Shown in pieces: positions 1 through 7,459 of a DNA stretch of 64,000 bases. The DNA comes from Eubacterium sp. 1001713B170207_170306_E7 (lineage in GTDB: Bacteria; Bacillota; Clostridia; Eubacteriales; Eubacteriaceae), in contig NZ_JADMVE010000001.1 of assembly GCF_015547515.1 (NCBI RefSeq), positions 744,406-808,405 of the forward strand, read 5' to 3'. Below the pieces are notes generated by a model that was not told the DNA's origin, made no database searches, and worked only from the letters and a program-made list of their open reading frames with translations. The stretch's first letter is position 1; each line of letters starts with the position of its first letter. Made by a program: the position numbers and the translations under genes.

Positions 1-583
1 TATAGTAGGTAATGACCACATCGTTGTCGATTTCATTATTCAAAGCCCACTTGATGATCAGGGCAACCGCACAGTTTGCAAACCAGTTTAACGCCATCCA
101 CAAAATGCCGGAAGGGGCAATAAAGGCGCCGGGCGAGAAAACATTTAAAACCAGCGCCAGGCCGATAATGGCCAGGCCCAGTGAGGCGACCTTTCCTTTG
201 GTTATTTTATATTTAAAAATAAAGGAGGAAAGCAGCATCAATATAAAGACATGGGAAAATTCAAGGATCGAAAAGACACCAGTGCTCAGATAGTTGAGGG
301 CCCGGGCGTAGGAATAGTAAAGCACCGCATTGGCAATGCCGCCGCCGACTAAAACAATCAGGATGCGCTTCCAGCCAATGTTAAAGGCTTTGGGATTTTT
401 AATCAGCGTCTTAATCCCATAAAACAGAATAACAATCATTGGCCCCATGGAGGAGACCGCCACATCGTTTAGCCCCAGATTTTGGAGCAGGGCAATAAAA
501 ACCCCGAGCGTCCCCCATAAAACCCCCGCAATCCCGCCATAGATAATTCCCTTTGTAAAATTGCTTTTATTAACTTCGTTCAT
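1..583 (-). CDS. EamA/DMT-family transporter, 3' part beyond left edge
   Basis: The reading frame starts at ATG 581-583 (MNEVNKSNFTKG...) behind a GGGAG ribosome site and stays open to base 1, so about 194 residues of the N-terminal part are present. The protein is a run of hydrophobic helices with short basic loops (for example GGIAGVLWGTLGVFIALL and ILWMALNWFANCAVALII). This matches one EamA repeat and the start of the second in drug/metabolite exporters of the inner membrane; the substrate is unknown. It lies 12 bp downstream of a micro-ORF and is the last visible gene of an operon led by a UroD-like protein. It may therefore export a metabolite or product of that module (inference). Confidence 0.8.
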   Translation of the reverse strand, partial: MNEVNKSNFTKGIIYGGIAGVLWGTLGVFIALLQNLGLNDVAVSSMGPMIVILFYGIKTLIKNPKAFNIGWKRILIVLVGGGIANAVLYYSYARALNYLSTGVFSILEFSHVFILMLLSSFIFKYKITKGKVASLGLAIIGLALVLNVFSPGAFIAPSGILWMALNWFANCAVALIIKWALNNEIDNDVVITYY

Positions 584-595
584 TTTATAATCTCC

Positions 596-727
596 CTACA
601 TGATTAAGCTTAAAATAAAGGTTTCAAATTCCTTTTCCGTTGCGGTCATACAGTCCCGGACCAGTGTCTGGTACATTTCATCATACTCGGCTGCCAGGGC
701 TTCGATTTTTTCTTTTTCTTCTAACAT
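596..727 (-). CDS. 43-aa acidic micro-ORF between UroD-like gene and transporter
   Basis: A short frame begins at ATG 725-727 behind AAGGAG (spacer about 9) and ends at TAG 596-598. The product is acidic and probably helical: it begins MLEEKEKIEALAAEYDEMY and ends TFILSLIM. It sits 13 bp after the UroD-like gene and 12 bp before the EamA gene, so it should be cotranscribed. I recognise no family. A similarly sized, similarly placed acidic ORF follows the second UroD-like gene at 12667-12819. That recurrence is the main argument that it is real and works with the enzyme. Confidence 0.55.
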   Translation of the reverse strand: MLEEKEKIEALAAEYDEMYQTLVRDCMTATEKEFETFILSLIM

Positions 728-740
728 ATGGTTAATCTCC

Positions 741-1889
741 TTAATATTTTCCGTATTCATTTACAAAATCAATCACGGCCTTCATTTTTTCGGCCGGTGC
801 GTCTTTCAGGCTGAAGGCAGGCTTGTTAAAGCCAAAATAAAAGCGTTTGTTTGCCATGCCGATGTCCATGAGCTCGCGTGCTTTGTTCAGGCATTCCTCT
901 GTAGAGTAGTTCGTCAGGTAGTCTAGAGGATAAGAACAGCAAACCATGTTTTTTGAGCCGAGGGTATCCAGGGTTTTTTTGAAATCCTGATGCTCAACAG
1001 CTAAAATAACCTTTCCTTCCGGAAGCTCGGAATAATAGTCAAAATAGCGGCCATCGGTGTAATCGCCCTGGAATTGCAGATAGAGGGCGTGCCCCTTTGC
1101 GGCCAGCGTGTCACAGACCCTTTTAAAGGTAGGCCAGAAGAATTTTTCAAAATGCTTTGGGCTGATCATCGGCGGCAGATGGACCCAGGAGCAGGCGCAG
1201 GAAACACTGTCGGTGTCTACGGGCAGGGTATTCTCCACATAGTCGATCATGACGGGTGTAAGGGCCTCGCAGGCGGCCTCCAGGTCACGCTTTCTCCGGC
1301 GAAGGTCCATTGAAATCTGCGTGATCCCCCGCAGATGGTCGCCCAGCAGGTCGAAGGGCGCATAAAACATGGTGCCATAGTAAATGGGAACACCCTTATC
1401 AAAGGTGAGGCTGTAGAGCTTATTATAAAAATCTGCAACCTGATTTTTTTCAAATAGCAGCGCCTGAGCGATCGCTGCAATGTCTCTGACGCTGTCTTTT
1501 CCAAGGGCGGTGTACATAGCGGGAAGAACCCTCTCAACAATACAGCGGACAGGGTCGCTGATCAGAGCAGGATAGTCGGTGTCACTCAGACTCATAACCT
1601 CAGGGTGCTGCATGGTTCCGTTTTTCCGGTTTTGAACCCATGCCCGGCTGCCCAGAAGCTCACTGCGCTGGGGCGGCAGCCAGCCCATGCCCAGATTGGC
1701 ATCCATTTCAAATGTGTCTAAAAGCCTGCTGTATGCCTCGAGGATTTTCTCATAGTTCCAGGTAGCCTCCAGAAAATCAATTCCCGCATATTCGCAGGCA
1801 TAGCTGATTTCAAAATCCAGGATCACCGGAACGCGATCCGCAGGCGCTCCGGCCATTGTTTTTTTTATGCGCTCAATTTTTTCGTTCAT
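741..1889 (-). CDS. Uroporphyrinogen decarboxylase-like (MtaA/UroD superfamily) protein
   Basis: The 382-residue protein has the length and TIM-barrel-like pattern of the UroD family (PF01208). In anaerobes this family includes the methylcobamide:CoM or tetrahydrofolate methyltransferases of corrinoid demethylase systems. It starts MNEKIERIKKTMAGAPADRVPV and ends DFVNEYGKY. The His-x-Cys zinc motif of MtaA-type enzymes is not visible at the expected place: the segment reads LYLQFQGDYTDGRYFDYY. The substrate may therefore differ from MtaA. The start has a GAAAGGAAA ribosome site. A strong promoter and inverted-repeat operator lie upstream, next to a divergent TetR gene. A paralogue with the same C-terminal EYGKY ending lies at 12829-13989. 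True heme decarboxylase activity is unlikely from context. Confidence 0.8.
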   Translation of the reverse strand: MNEKIERIKKTMAGAPADRVPVILDFEISYACEYAGIDFLEATWNYEKILEAYSRLLDTFEMDANLGMGWLPPQRSELLGSRAWVQNRKNGTMQHPEVMSLSDTDYPALISDPVRCIVERVLPAMYTALGKDSVRDIAAIAQALLFEKNQVADFYNKLYSLTFDKGVPIYYGTMFYAPFDLLGDHLRGITQISMDLRRRKRDLEAACEALTPVMIDYVENTLPVDTDSVSCACSWVHLPPMISPKHFEKFFWPTFKRVCDTLAAKGHALYLQFQGDYTDGRYFDYYSELPEGKVILAVEHQDFKKTLDTLGSKNMVCCSYPLDYLTNYSTEECLNKARELMDIGMANKRFYFGFNKPAFSLKDAPAEKMKAVIDFVNEYGKY

Positions 1890-1910
1890 TTCTAAATTTC
1901 CTTTCAGGTT

Positions 1911-1967
1911 TTGTACATATACAATATTGTATGGTTACAATATATAGTATGCGTACAAATTTGTCAA
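1911..1967 (-). promoter_or_regulatory. Promoter of UroD-like gene 1 with inverted-repeat operator
   Basis: Reading the minus strand, TTGACA (1962-1967) and TATATT (1939-1944) are separated by exactly 17 bp. Two inverted copies of TTGTACNNATAC, at 1911-1922 and 1947-1958, bracket the -10 box. Between them lies a perfect 14-bp palindrome ATACAATATTGTAT (1919-1932), and a 10-bp palindrome ACAAATTTGT lies at 1955-1964. This is the expected arrangement for repression by the adjacent divergent TetR protein (inference). Confidence 0.7.
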
Positions 1968-2004
1968 GTCTTTTTTAAATTCTGCTTTTTTTTACTAAAA
2001 GTCA

Positions 2005-2013
2005 TGCTATAAT
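2005..2013 (+). promoter_or_regulatory. Extended -10 promoter of tetR gene 1
   Basis: TGcTATAAT (TG at 2005-2006, TATAAT at 2008-2013) lies 17 bp before the TetR start codon. The -35 region is weak (CTTTTT). The promoter is close to the operator arms at 1911-1958, so autorepression is possible. Confidence 0.55.
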
Positions 2014-2029
2014 AAACATGAGGTGAATT

Positions 2030-2731
2030 ATGGCAAACTATAAAAACGGAACAGAAACAAAAGCATCGCTTTACGACAGCGCGAAAAAGCTTTTTTACCT
2101 GAAGGGCTATAGCGCCACGACCATTAAAGATATTGTTACGGAGGCTGAATCTAAGCTTGGCTTGTTCACATATTATTTTGAGGGCAAGGAATCGGTGGCC
2201 ATCAGTATTTTTAAGGATTTTGTCAATGATATCGCTTTGGTGCTTGAGGAGCCTTTAAAGGAATATGCGGAAAAAAATGATTATCTGCTCGTCGATATGA
2301 TTGAGTACCGCGCTTATTTTGAATGCATTAACGCCAATGAGCAGATCAAACGGTTTTATCAGGATATCTCCATACTCGAAAGCTTTGCCGAAATGACCAT
2401 TGACCTGAAGGATTATTTTATACAGACGCGCTTTGAGGATGGACTTAAGTTTGAAACCAGCGCGATGATTAAGGACAAGACCTATTTTGACGCCATCGCG
2501 TCACTGACATCGGGCATGGAAATTCAGTTTTTTAAGGATATATTGGGTAAAAAAATAGACATCGCCTATGGGGACGCGGTCGATATCTTTCTGACAGAGT
2601 ATTATCGCTTTTTAGTGCTTGATAAAAAGCGGATTCAGGATAATCTCAGAAAATCGAGAAAGGCAGTGGAAACGCTGAACTTTGAAATTGGAGACTGCTT
2701 CAGCGTTGAGCTGACAGAGCTTAACCCATAA
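2030..2731 (+). CDS. TetR/AcrR-family transcriptional regulator
   Basis: The 233-residue protein has a typical TetR N-terminal helix-turn-helix at about residues 12-60 (ASLYDSAKKLFYLKGYSATT, then KLGLFTYYFEGKESV). A variable helical ligand-binding and dimerisation domain follows. It is transcribed divergently from the UroD-like operon across a 140-bp gap holding matching inverted repeats, so it most likely represses that operon and itself. The inducer is unknown; a methoxylated or corrinoid-linked substrate would fit the neighbours, but that is inference. The ATG has a GAGGTGA ribosome site. Confidence 0.88.
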   Translation: MANYKNGTETKASLYDSAKKLFYLKGYSATTIKDIVTEAESKLGLFTYYFEGKESVAISIFKDFVNDIALVLEEPLKEYAEKNDYLLVDMIEYRAYFECINANEQIKRFYQDISILESFAEMTIDLKDYFIQTRFEDGLKFETSAMIKDKTYFDAIASLTSGMEIQFFKDILGKKIDIAYGDAVDIFLTEYYRFLVLDKKRIQDNLRKSRKAVETLNFEIGDCFSVELTELNP

Positions 2732-2793
2732 AAATAAGCGAAAACACATGTTGCCATGTTAAAATATATAAATCAGGAAAGAAGGTTAAACTT

Positions 2794-3051
2794 ATGATTA
2801 TTACATTTAGAGAAATCGGCGCGCTGAACCAGCTTTTACAGGAAAAACACCTGGACTATAAAATCCATCTGAGCGATGCCTGCGGCTCCCAGAGCATGTG
2901 GATCGAAAGCCTGAACAATGCCGGAGATCCCAAGGCCAACGAAGCCCTGTATGAGGCGATCAATGCCTTTTTCGCAAAAATGGGCGCAGAGCTGGAATAC
3001 ACCTGGGATAAAAAATCCTTTTGGTTCAAGGACCGGTCTCTGGTCTTTTAA
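2794..3051 (+). CDS. Small conserved protein with DACG motif (RDAC-like)
   Basis: This 85-residue soluble protein has a GAAGG ribosome site before ATG 2794. It contains the segment IHLSDACGSQSMWIE, which resembles the motif of small clostridial proteins sometimes named the RDAC family, and ends KSFWFKDRSLVF. No catalytic function is known to me. It lies 62 bp after the TetR gene in the same direction and is followed by a terminator-like hairpin, so it may be cotranscribed with tetR. Confidence 0.6.
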   Translation: MIITFREIGALNQLLQEKHLDYKIHLSDACGSQSMWIESLNNAGDPKANEALYEAINAFFAKMGAELEYTWDKKSFWFKDRSLVF

Positions 3052-3068
3052 AGGTTAAAATTTATACC

Positions 3069-3117
3069 AAAACACAAATGTCTGAGTGTGAAAACCACGG
3101 GCTTTTGTGTTTTTTTA
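3069..3117 (+). terminator. Terminator-like hairpin after small protein gene
   Basis: The arms AAACACAAA and TTTTGTGTTT, separated by about 24 nt, are followed by a run of T. The stem is AT-rich with a long loop, so strength is uncertain. Confidence 0.5.
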
Positions 3118-3145
3118 TTGCACCGGTTCACCTTCCACCTCAGAA

Positions 3146-3164
3146 TTGTTTGATTATGAAACAT
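3146..3164. promoter_or_regulatory. Inverted repeat TTGTTTGAT-t-ATGAAACAT upstream of the sugar-acid cassette
   Basis: The two 9-bp arms match at 7 of 9 positions. The right arm ATGAAACAT recurs exactly at 7411-7419 in front of the LarA-like gene. It is a candidate binding site for the cassette's own PrpR-type regulator (inference). Confidence 0.45.
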
Positions 3165-3269
3165 AAAACGCATTGAAAAAGCCTGTGGAATCCGATAGTA
3201 TGAAATCCAGAAAAAGATTTGCGGAGCATTGTTTAATTTTAAAACAGAATTTGTAAGGGGGAAAGAAAA

Positions 3270-4316
3270 ATGAAACCCATTCTAGGGATTACAATTGGTG
3301 ATCCGGCAGGCATTGGGCCGGAGATTACACTGAAAGCAATGGCATGCCCTGAGGTTTGGAAAAAATGCCGCCCGGTGGCCATTGGGGATAAAAAAGTGCT
3401 GGAAAGGGCCTTGAAGGTCATAAATATAAAAAGAGAGCTGTTCCCGGTCGGGGAGACAGACCTAAAAAGCACCCTTGATCAGCTTGAGCCAGGGATGCTG
3501 CCCTATTTTGATCTGGCGCTTTTTAAGGAGGATGAATGGCAGTATGGAAAGGTTGACGCGCGCTGCGGCGACGCAGGGTTCTGTTTTATTAAAAAGGGGA
3601 TTGCCATGGCTGTGGAGGGGAAGATCGACGGCGTTGTGACTGGCCCGATCAACAAGGAGGCCCTCAATCTGGCCGGGCACCATTACTCAGGGCACACTGA
3701 AATTTTTGCGCATTATACCGGCACAAAAACATACCGCATGGTACTGACAGGCGACAGTCTGCGTGTCATCCATGTGACAACCCATGCCTCACTGCGCAGA
3801 GTGTGCGACATGATCAAGAAAGAGCGGGTATACAAGACCATCTGCCTGGCCGATGAAACGCTCCGGCTCATGGGGATAGAATCTCCTGTGATAGGCGTGG
3901 CAGGTTTTAATCCGCACTGCTCAGAGGGCGGTCTCTTTGGCGATGAGGAAGCCCTCGAGATTATTCCGGCCATTGAGGCGGCCCGGAAGCAAGGCATAAA
4001 GGTAACGGGCCCGGTTTCGCCGGACACTGTTTTTGTGAAGGCGCTGGGCGGTGCCTACGACATGGTGGTCGCCATGTACCATGACCAGGGGCATATTCCC
4101 CTTAAGCTTTGCGGGTTTAAAATGGATCCCGGGACAGGCAGCTTCACCAGTATGAGCGGTGTGAACTGCACGGTGGGCCTGCCCATCATCAGAACCTCTG
4201 TCGACCACGGAACCGCCTTTGAGGTGGCGGGGACAGGAAAGGCCAATGCGGAATCCATGATTGACGCCCTCGATATGGCGGCGGTGCTGGCCTGTGGCCG
4301 GAGGAAACGGACATGA
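3270..4316 (+). CDS. pdxA2: PdxA-family dehydrogenase, probably 4-phospho-D-threonate type (PdxA2)
   Basis: This is a 348-residue member of the 4-hydroxythreonine-4-phosphate dehydrogenase family (usual length about 330). It carries the N-terminal ITIGDPAGIGPEI motif and the metal-ligand motifs HYSGHTEIF and MYHDQGHIP. Family members paired with a four-carbon acid sugar kinase oxidise and decarboxylate 4-phospho-threonate or erythronate to dihydroxyacetone phosphate with NAD. The kinase gene overlaps its stop by 4 bp here, and no other pyridoxine-pathway genes are near. I therefore favour sugar-acid catabolism over vitamin B6 synthesis. The ATG follows AAGGGGGAAAG. The exact substrate stereochemistry cannot be read from sequence. 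Confidence 0.85.
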   Translation: MKPILGITIGDPAGIGPEITLKAMACPEVWKKCRPVAIGDKKVLERALKVINIKRELFPVGETDLKSTLDQLEPGMLPYFDLALFKEDEWQYGKVDARCGDAGFCFIKKGIAMAVEGKIDGVVTGPINKEALNLAGHHYSGHTEIFAHYTGTKTYRMVLTGDSLRVIHVTTHASLRRVCDMIKKERVYKTICLADETLRLMGIESPVIGVAGFNPHCSEGGLFGDEEALEIIPAIEAARKQGIKVTGPVSPDTVFVKALGGAYDMVVAMYHDQGHIPLKLCGFKMDPGTGSFTSMSGVNCTVGLPIIRTSVDHGTAFEVAGTGKANAESMIDALDMAAVLACGRRKRT

Positions 4317-5524
4317 TCCGGCTGGTGGTGCTGGCAGATGATTTTACCGGCGCGCTGGACACAGGCATACAGTTTGGCAAGCTCGGCATCAGTACTGTCG
4401 TGACACAGCAGACCGGCGGCGGGAGGGGTATAGACAGTGACTGTGAAGTGCTGGTCATTAATACCGAGTCGCGGCATCTGACAGGCGGGCAGGCCGGCCA
4501 GAAACTTTATGAAGTGTCGCGCGGGCTCAAGCGGGCAGGGGTCAGCTTTCTCTATAAAAAAATTGACTCGACCCTCAGGGGAAACATTGGGGCAGAGCTT
4601 TATGGCTGTATGAAGGGGATGCAGGAAGAACAGGTGATGCTGGTGCCGGCTTATCCTGAAAACAAACGCTACACGCGCGGGGGACAGCAGTATATTGGGG
4701 AAACCCCTCTTTCCGAAACCACCTTTGCCCGGGATCCCTTTAATCCTGTTATCTCCAGTAAAATTTCAGAAATCATCCACAGCCAGTGCGCGGTACCGGT
4801 CTATGATGTTCCGGCCTCTGAGCTGGAGCGCTTTGCTCCGGTGCAAACAGGCATTTATCTTTTTGACGCGGAGAGCCAGCAGGATATGGAAAGGATCGCC
4901 GGACGCCTGAAAAAATTAAACAGCCCGGGGATTCTTTCAGGCTGTGCAGGCTTCGCGTCATTTCTCCCGGGGCTTTTGGGGATGAAGGCCCAGACACAGA
5001 ATATACCGGGAATACAGCGGCCTTTATTGTTAATGTGCGGCAGTGTCTGTCCGGTTTCGGCGGATCAGTTAAAAAAGGCGAGGGCCACGGGCATCCCTGT
5101 TTTCAAGCTTTCGGACTATCTCGAGCTGAGTGGAAAGGACAACCAAGGGCTGGACCGGCTGCTGAGGGAGCTGGCCGGCCAGGCCGGGCATACGGTTATC
5201 CTGTCAAGCTCGGATATCGAAAAGCCTTGTCCCTTCAGTCCGGCGCGCGGTGCGGACAGAGCCTGTGTTGCGGACCGGCTGGGGTACATTACAAGGTGTG
5301 TGGCCGAAGCCCTGGGCTATAAGGACATCGCTGTTTTTGGAGGGGACACACTGCTGGCCGTGCTTAACCATCTCGGGCTCACCGATCTCAGACCTGTTGA
5401 TGAGATTGAGCCAGGGGTGGTTCTGTCAGAGACCGGCGGCTACCGTGTCATTTCAAAGGCCGGCGGCCTGGGCAGAGAGGATGTGGTTGAGAGGATGTTA
5501 GCTTATACAGGAGCGATTTTATGA
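4313..5524 (+). CDS. Four-carbon acid sugar kinase family protein (DtnK/OtnK-like)
   Basis: This 403-residue protein belongs to the former DUF1537 family, ATP-dependent kinases of D-threonate, D-erythronate and related 3-oxo acids. Visible family features are the N-terminal LADDFTGALDTGIQFGKLG, FLYKKIDSTLRGNIGAE, and the C-terminal nucleotide-binding segment FGGDTLLAVLNHLG. Its ATG overlaps the stop of pdxA2 (ATGA), and its own stop overlaps the next gene in the same way. This shows tight translational coupling. The expected role is phosphorylation of the sugar acid before oxidation by PdxA2. Confidence 0.88.
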   Translation: MIRLVVLADDFTGALDTGIQFGKLGISTVVTQQTGGGRGIDSDCEVLVINTESRHLTGGQAGQKLYEVSRGLKRAGVSFLYKKIDSTLRGNIGAELYGCMKGMQEEQVMLVPAYPENKRYTRGGQQYIGETPLSETTFARDPFNPVISSKISEIIHSQCAVPVYDVPASELERFAPVQTGIYLFDAESQQDMERIAGRLKKLNSPGILSGCAGFASFLPGLLGMKAQTQNIPGIQRPLLLMCGSVCPVSADQLKKARATGIPVFKLSDYLELSGKDNQGLDRLLRELAGQAGHTVILSSSDIEKPCPFSPARGADRACVADRLGYITRCVAEALGYKDIAVFGGDTLLAVLNHLGLTDLRPVDEIEPGVVLSETGGYRVISKAGGLGREDVVERMLAYTGAIL

Positions 5525-7308
5525 AAATTTTAGGAATACTGCCCTATAAAGGCCTGATGAAAACCGTGGCCGAAGTCCTTGACCAGGAGCCGGACATCTC
5601 AGCCGATCTTTTTGTCGGCGATATGTATGAAGGGCTGAAAATATTTAAGGAGCATCAGCGCGATGACACCTATGATTTTGTGCTGTCCCGGGGCCGCACT
5701 GCCGGGCTGATCGAGGAGGCGACACACATCCCGGTTATTTATATTGACATTTCCGGTTATGATATGATGCGCCTGATCCGGCTGCTCCAGACCTATACGG
5801 GAAAAACAGCGGTGGTGGGCTTTTCAGCCATTATCAAAAGCATTTACGTACTGTGCGACCTGCTTCAGTATGAGATCGACTGCTTTGAGATCAACAGCGA
5901 GAACGAGCTTTTTCCCATGCTGTCTGGCCTGCAGCGCCAGGGCTATAACTTTGTCGCCGGCGATGTGATCACGGCAAAGGCGGCAGACAGCATTGGCCTG
6001 AACCATGCCATGATTACCTCGGGCCGGGAGAGTGTTTCCAAGGCGCTGGAGCAGGCAAAGAAAATGTACGGACAGATGACCTACCTTCGCGAAGAGCGCA
6101 ACTTTTATAAACAGCTCATCGCCAACGAGGCTGTCCGCATTGATGTGTTTGACGAGGAGGGGAACATCTTTTTTACCAATGACCATGCGGAGATGTTTGA
6201 GGGCATCAAAGCGCGTTCAGATATCCAGCGGTATAAGGATCAGATTGACCTAAAGGGGCATGTTGTGTTTAATCTGACGATGAACGATGAGGTATGGCAT
6301 GTGGAGGGCTCCCGGATCAAGGGGAATACAAAGCGTTATTTTTTATATGGAAAACGTTATCTGAGCCAGGGACTTAAGGAAAAAAATGTGATCCGGCTGG
6401 ACAATGATTTTGGAAAAAACACAATGATCCTGTCCCGGTTCGAGAGCAGTAACGCCCTGATGAAAAGGGCCATTCAAACAGCGCAGGCAAATTGTGAAAA
6501 CTACAAGCCGCTCTTAATCTATGGCGAGCAGGGCACTGGCCGGGAGGATTTTGCCTTTGCCGTTCACCGCGAAAAGCAGCAGAAAAACAAGGAATTTATT
6601 CAGATAAACTGCATGGCCCTAAACTGCAGCGAGCAGGATGAAGTGTTTGATACGCTGTTTTCACTCATCGAAAATAAGAAATCCAAGATACTGTTTTTTA
6701 ATGATATTGACCATATGGAGCTGTCCACCCAGCTTTTACTGCTGTCCTTTCTGCAGCAGACCGCTTCCACTAAAAGGATAAAGCTTCTGGCGTCCTCTGA
6801 AACCACGCTGGAGGAAATGATCCAGAAAGGCATTCTTCATTCGGAAATGTACACATTTTTCAGCGGCATTCAGATTTTTTTGCCGCCGCTGCGGAACCGC
6901 AAGGAGGACATCCGCAACCTCAGCAGTCTTTTCATCACCCAGTTTAACAGTGAATATGGCAAAGAGATTGTCGGCTTTCAGGAAGAAGCCTACAGTCTTT
7001 TAGAAACACTTCCGTGGCATTTTAATATCAAGGAGCTGCGGAATCTGGTCAAGGAACTGGTTTTAGAGTCCAACACACTTTATATTTCAAAAGACAGACT
7101 GAACTATCTTTTAAAAAATCAAAACCGTTATCCCGAAGAAAAAGAAAAAACAGATGCCGGATTAAACCTGGACCAGTCCCTGGAAAGCATTGAGCGGGAC
7201 ATCATTATGCTCCTGCTGAAAAGGGAAAACCACAATCAGTCCAGGGTAGCCAAAATGCTGGGGATCAGCAGAAGCACCCTCTGGCGGAAGCTGAAAAATG
7301 ATTTATAA
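5521..7308 (+). CDS. PrpR-type regulator with degenerate AAA+ domain and Fis-type HTH
   Basis: The 595-residue protein has an N-terminal PrpR_N-like sensor (about 1-190, YDFVLSRGRTAGLIEEAT), a linker/PAS-like region (200-290), an AAA+ domain (310-530) and a Fis-type helix-turn-helix (550-595, NQSRVAKMLGISRSTLWRKL). Unlike true sigma-54 activators, its Walker A reads GEQGTGRED with Arg for Lys. Walker B reads ILFFNDID, and the GAFTGA loop that contacts sigma-54 is absent. No GG-N10-GC promoter is visible upstream of the cassette. It is translationally coupled to the kinase gene and probably controls the cassette through sigma-70-type promoters, sensing a pathway acid (inference). Confidence 0.82.
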   Translation: MKILGILPYKGLMKTVAEVLDQEPDISADLFVGDMYEGLKIFKEHQRDDTYDFVLSRGRTAGLIEEATHIPVIYIDISGYDMMRLIRLLQTYTGKTAVVGFSAIIKSIYVLCDLLQYEIDCFEINSENELFPMLSGLQRQGYNFVAGDVITAKAADSIGLNHAMITSGRESVSKALEQAKKMYGQMTYLREERNFYKQLIANEAVRIDVFDEEGNIFFTNDHAEMFEGIKARSDIQRYKDQIDLKGHVVFNLTMNDEVWHVEGSRIKGNTKRYFLYGKRYLSQGLKEKNVIRLDNDFGKNTMILSRFESSNALMKRAIQTAQANCENYKPLLIYGEQGTGREDFAFAVHREKQQKNKEFIQINCMALNCSEQDEVFDTLFSLIENKKSKILFFNDIDHMELSTQLLLLSFLQQTASTKRIKLLASSETTLEEMIQKGILHSEMYTFFSGIQIFLPPLRNRKEDIRNLSSLFITQFNSEYGKEIVGFQEEAYSLLETLPWHFNIKELRNLVKELVLESNTLYISKDRLNYLLKNQNRYPEEKEKTDAGLNLDQSLESIERDIIMLLLKRENHNQSRVAKMLGISRSTLWRKLKNDL

Positions 7309-7314
7309 TTAAAC

Positions 7315-7419
7315 ACTTCAGGCCTTTTCCTTTCTTGAAGTCCCTGAATCATGGTGATAGAATACGTGTGACCTCAGGGATGGAGAGTAAAGAACCGAAT
7401 GTGTTCTGAAATGAAACAT
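7315..7419. promoter_or_regulatory. 151-bp gap with inverted repeats and shared ATGAAACAT site
   Basis: The gap before the LarA-like gene holds ACTTCA/TGAAGT (7315-7320 / 7336-7341) and TCCCTGA/TCAGGGA (7341-7347 / 7374-7380), neither followed by a T-run. It also holds ATGAAACAT at 7411-7419, identical to the right arm of the site at 3146-3164. No convincing -35/-10 pair was found. Confidence 0.4.
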
Positions 7420-7459
7420 CCTCTCCTGAAAACAACGTACAGGCAAAGGAGGGGATGCG

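Noticed and set aside
3120-3269. Sigma-54 promoter for the sugar-acid cassette
   Set aside because: No GG-N10-GC (-24/-12) element could be found, and the regulator lacks the GAFTGA motif.
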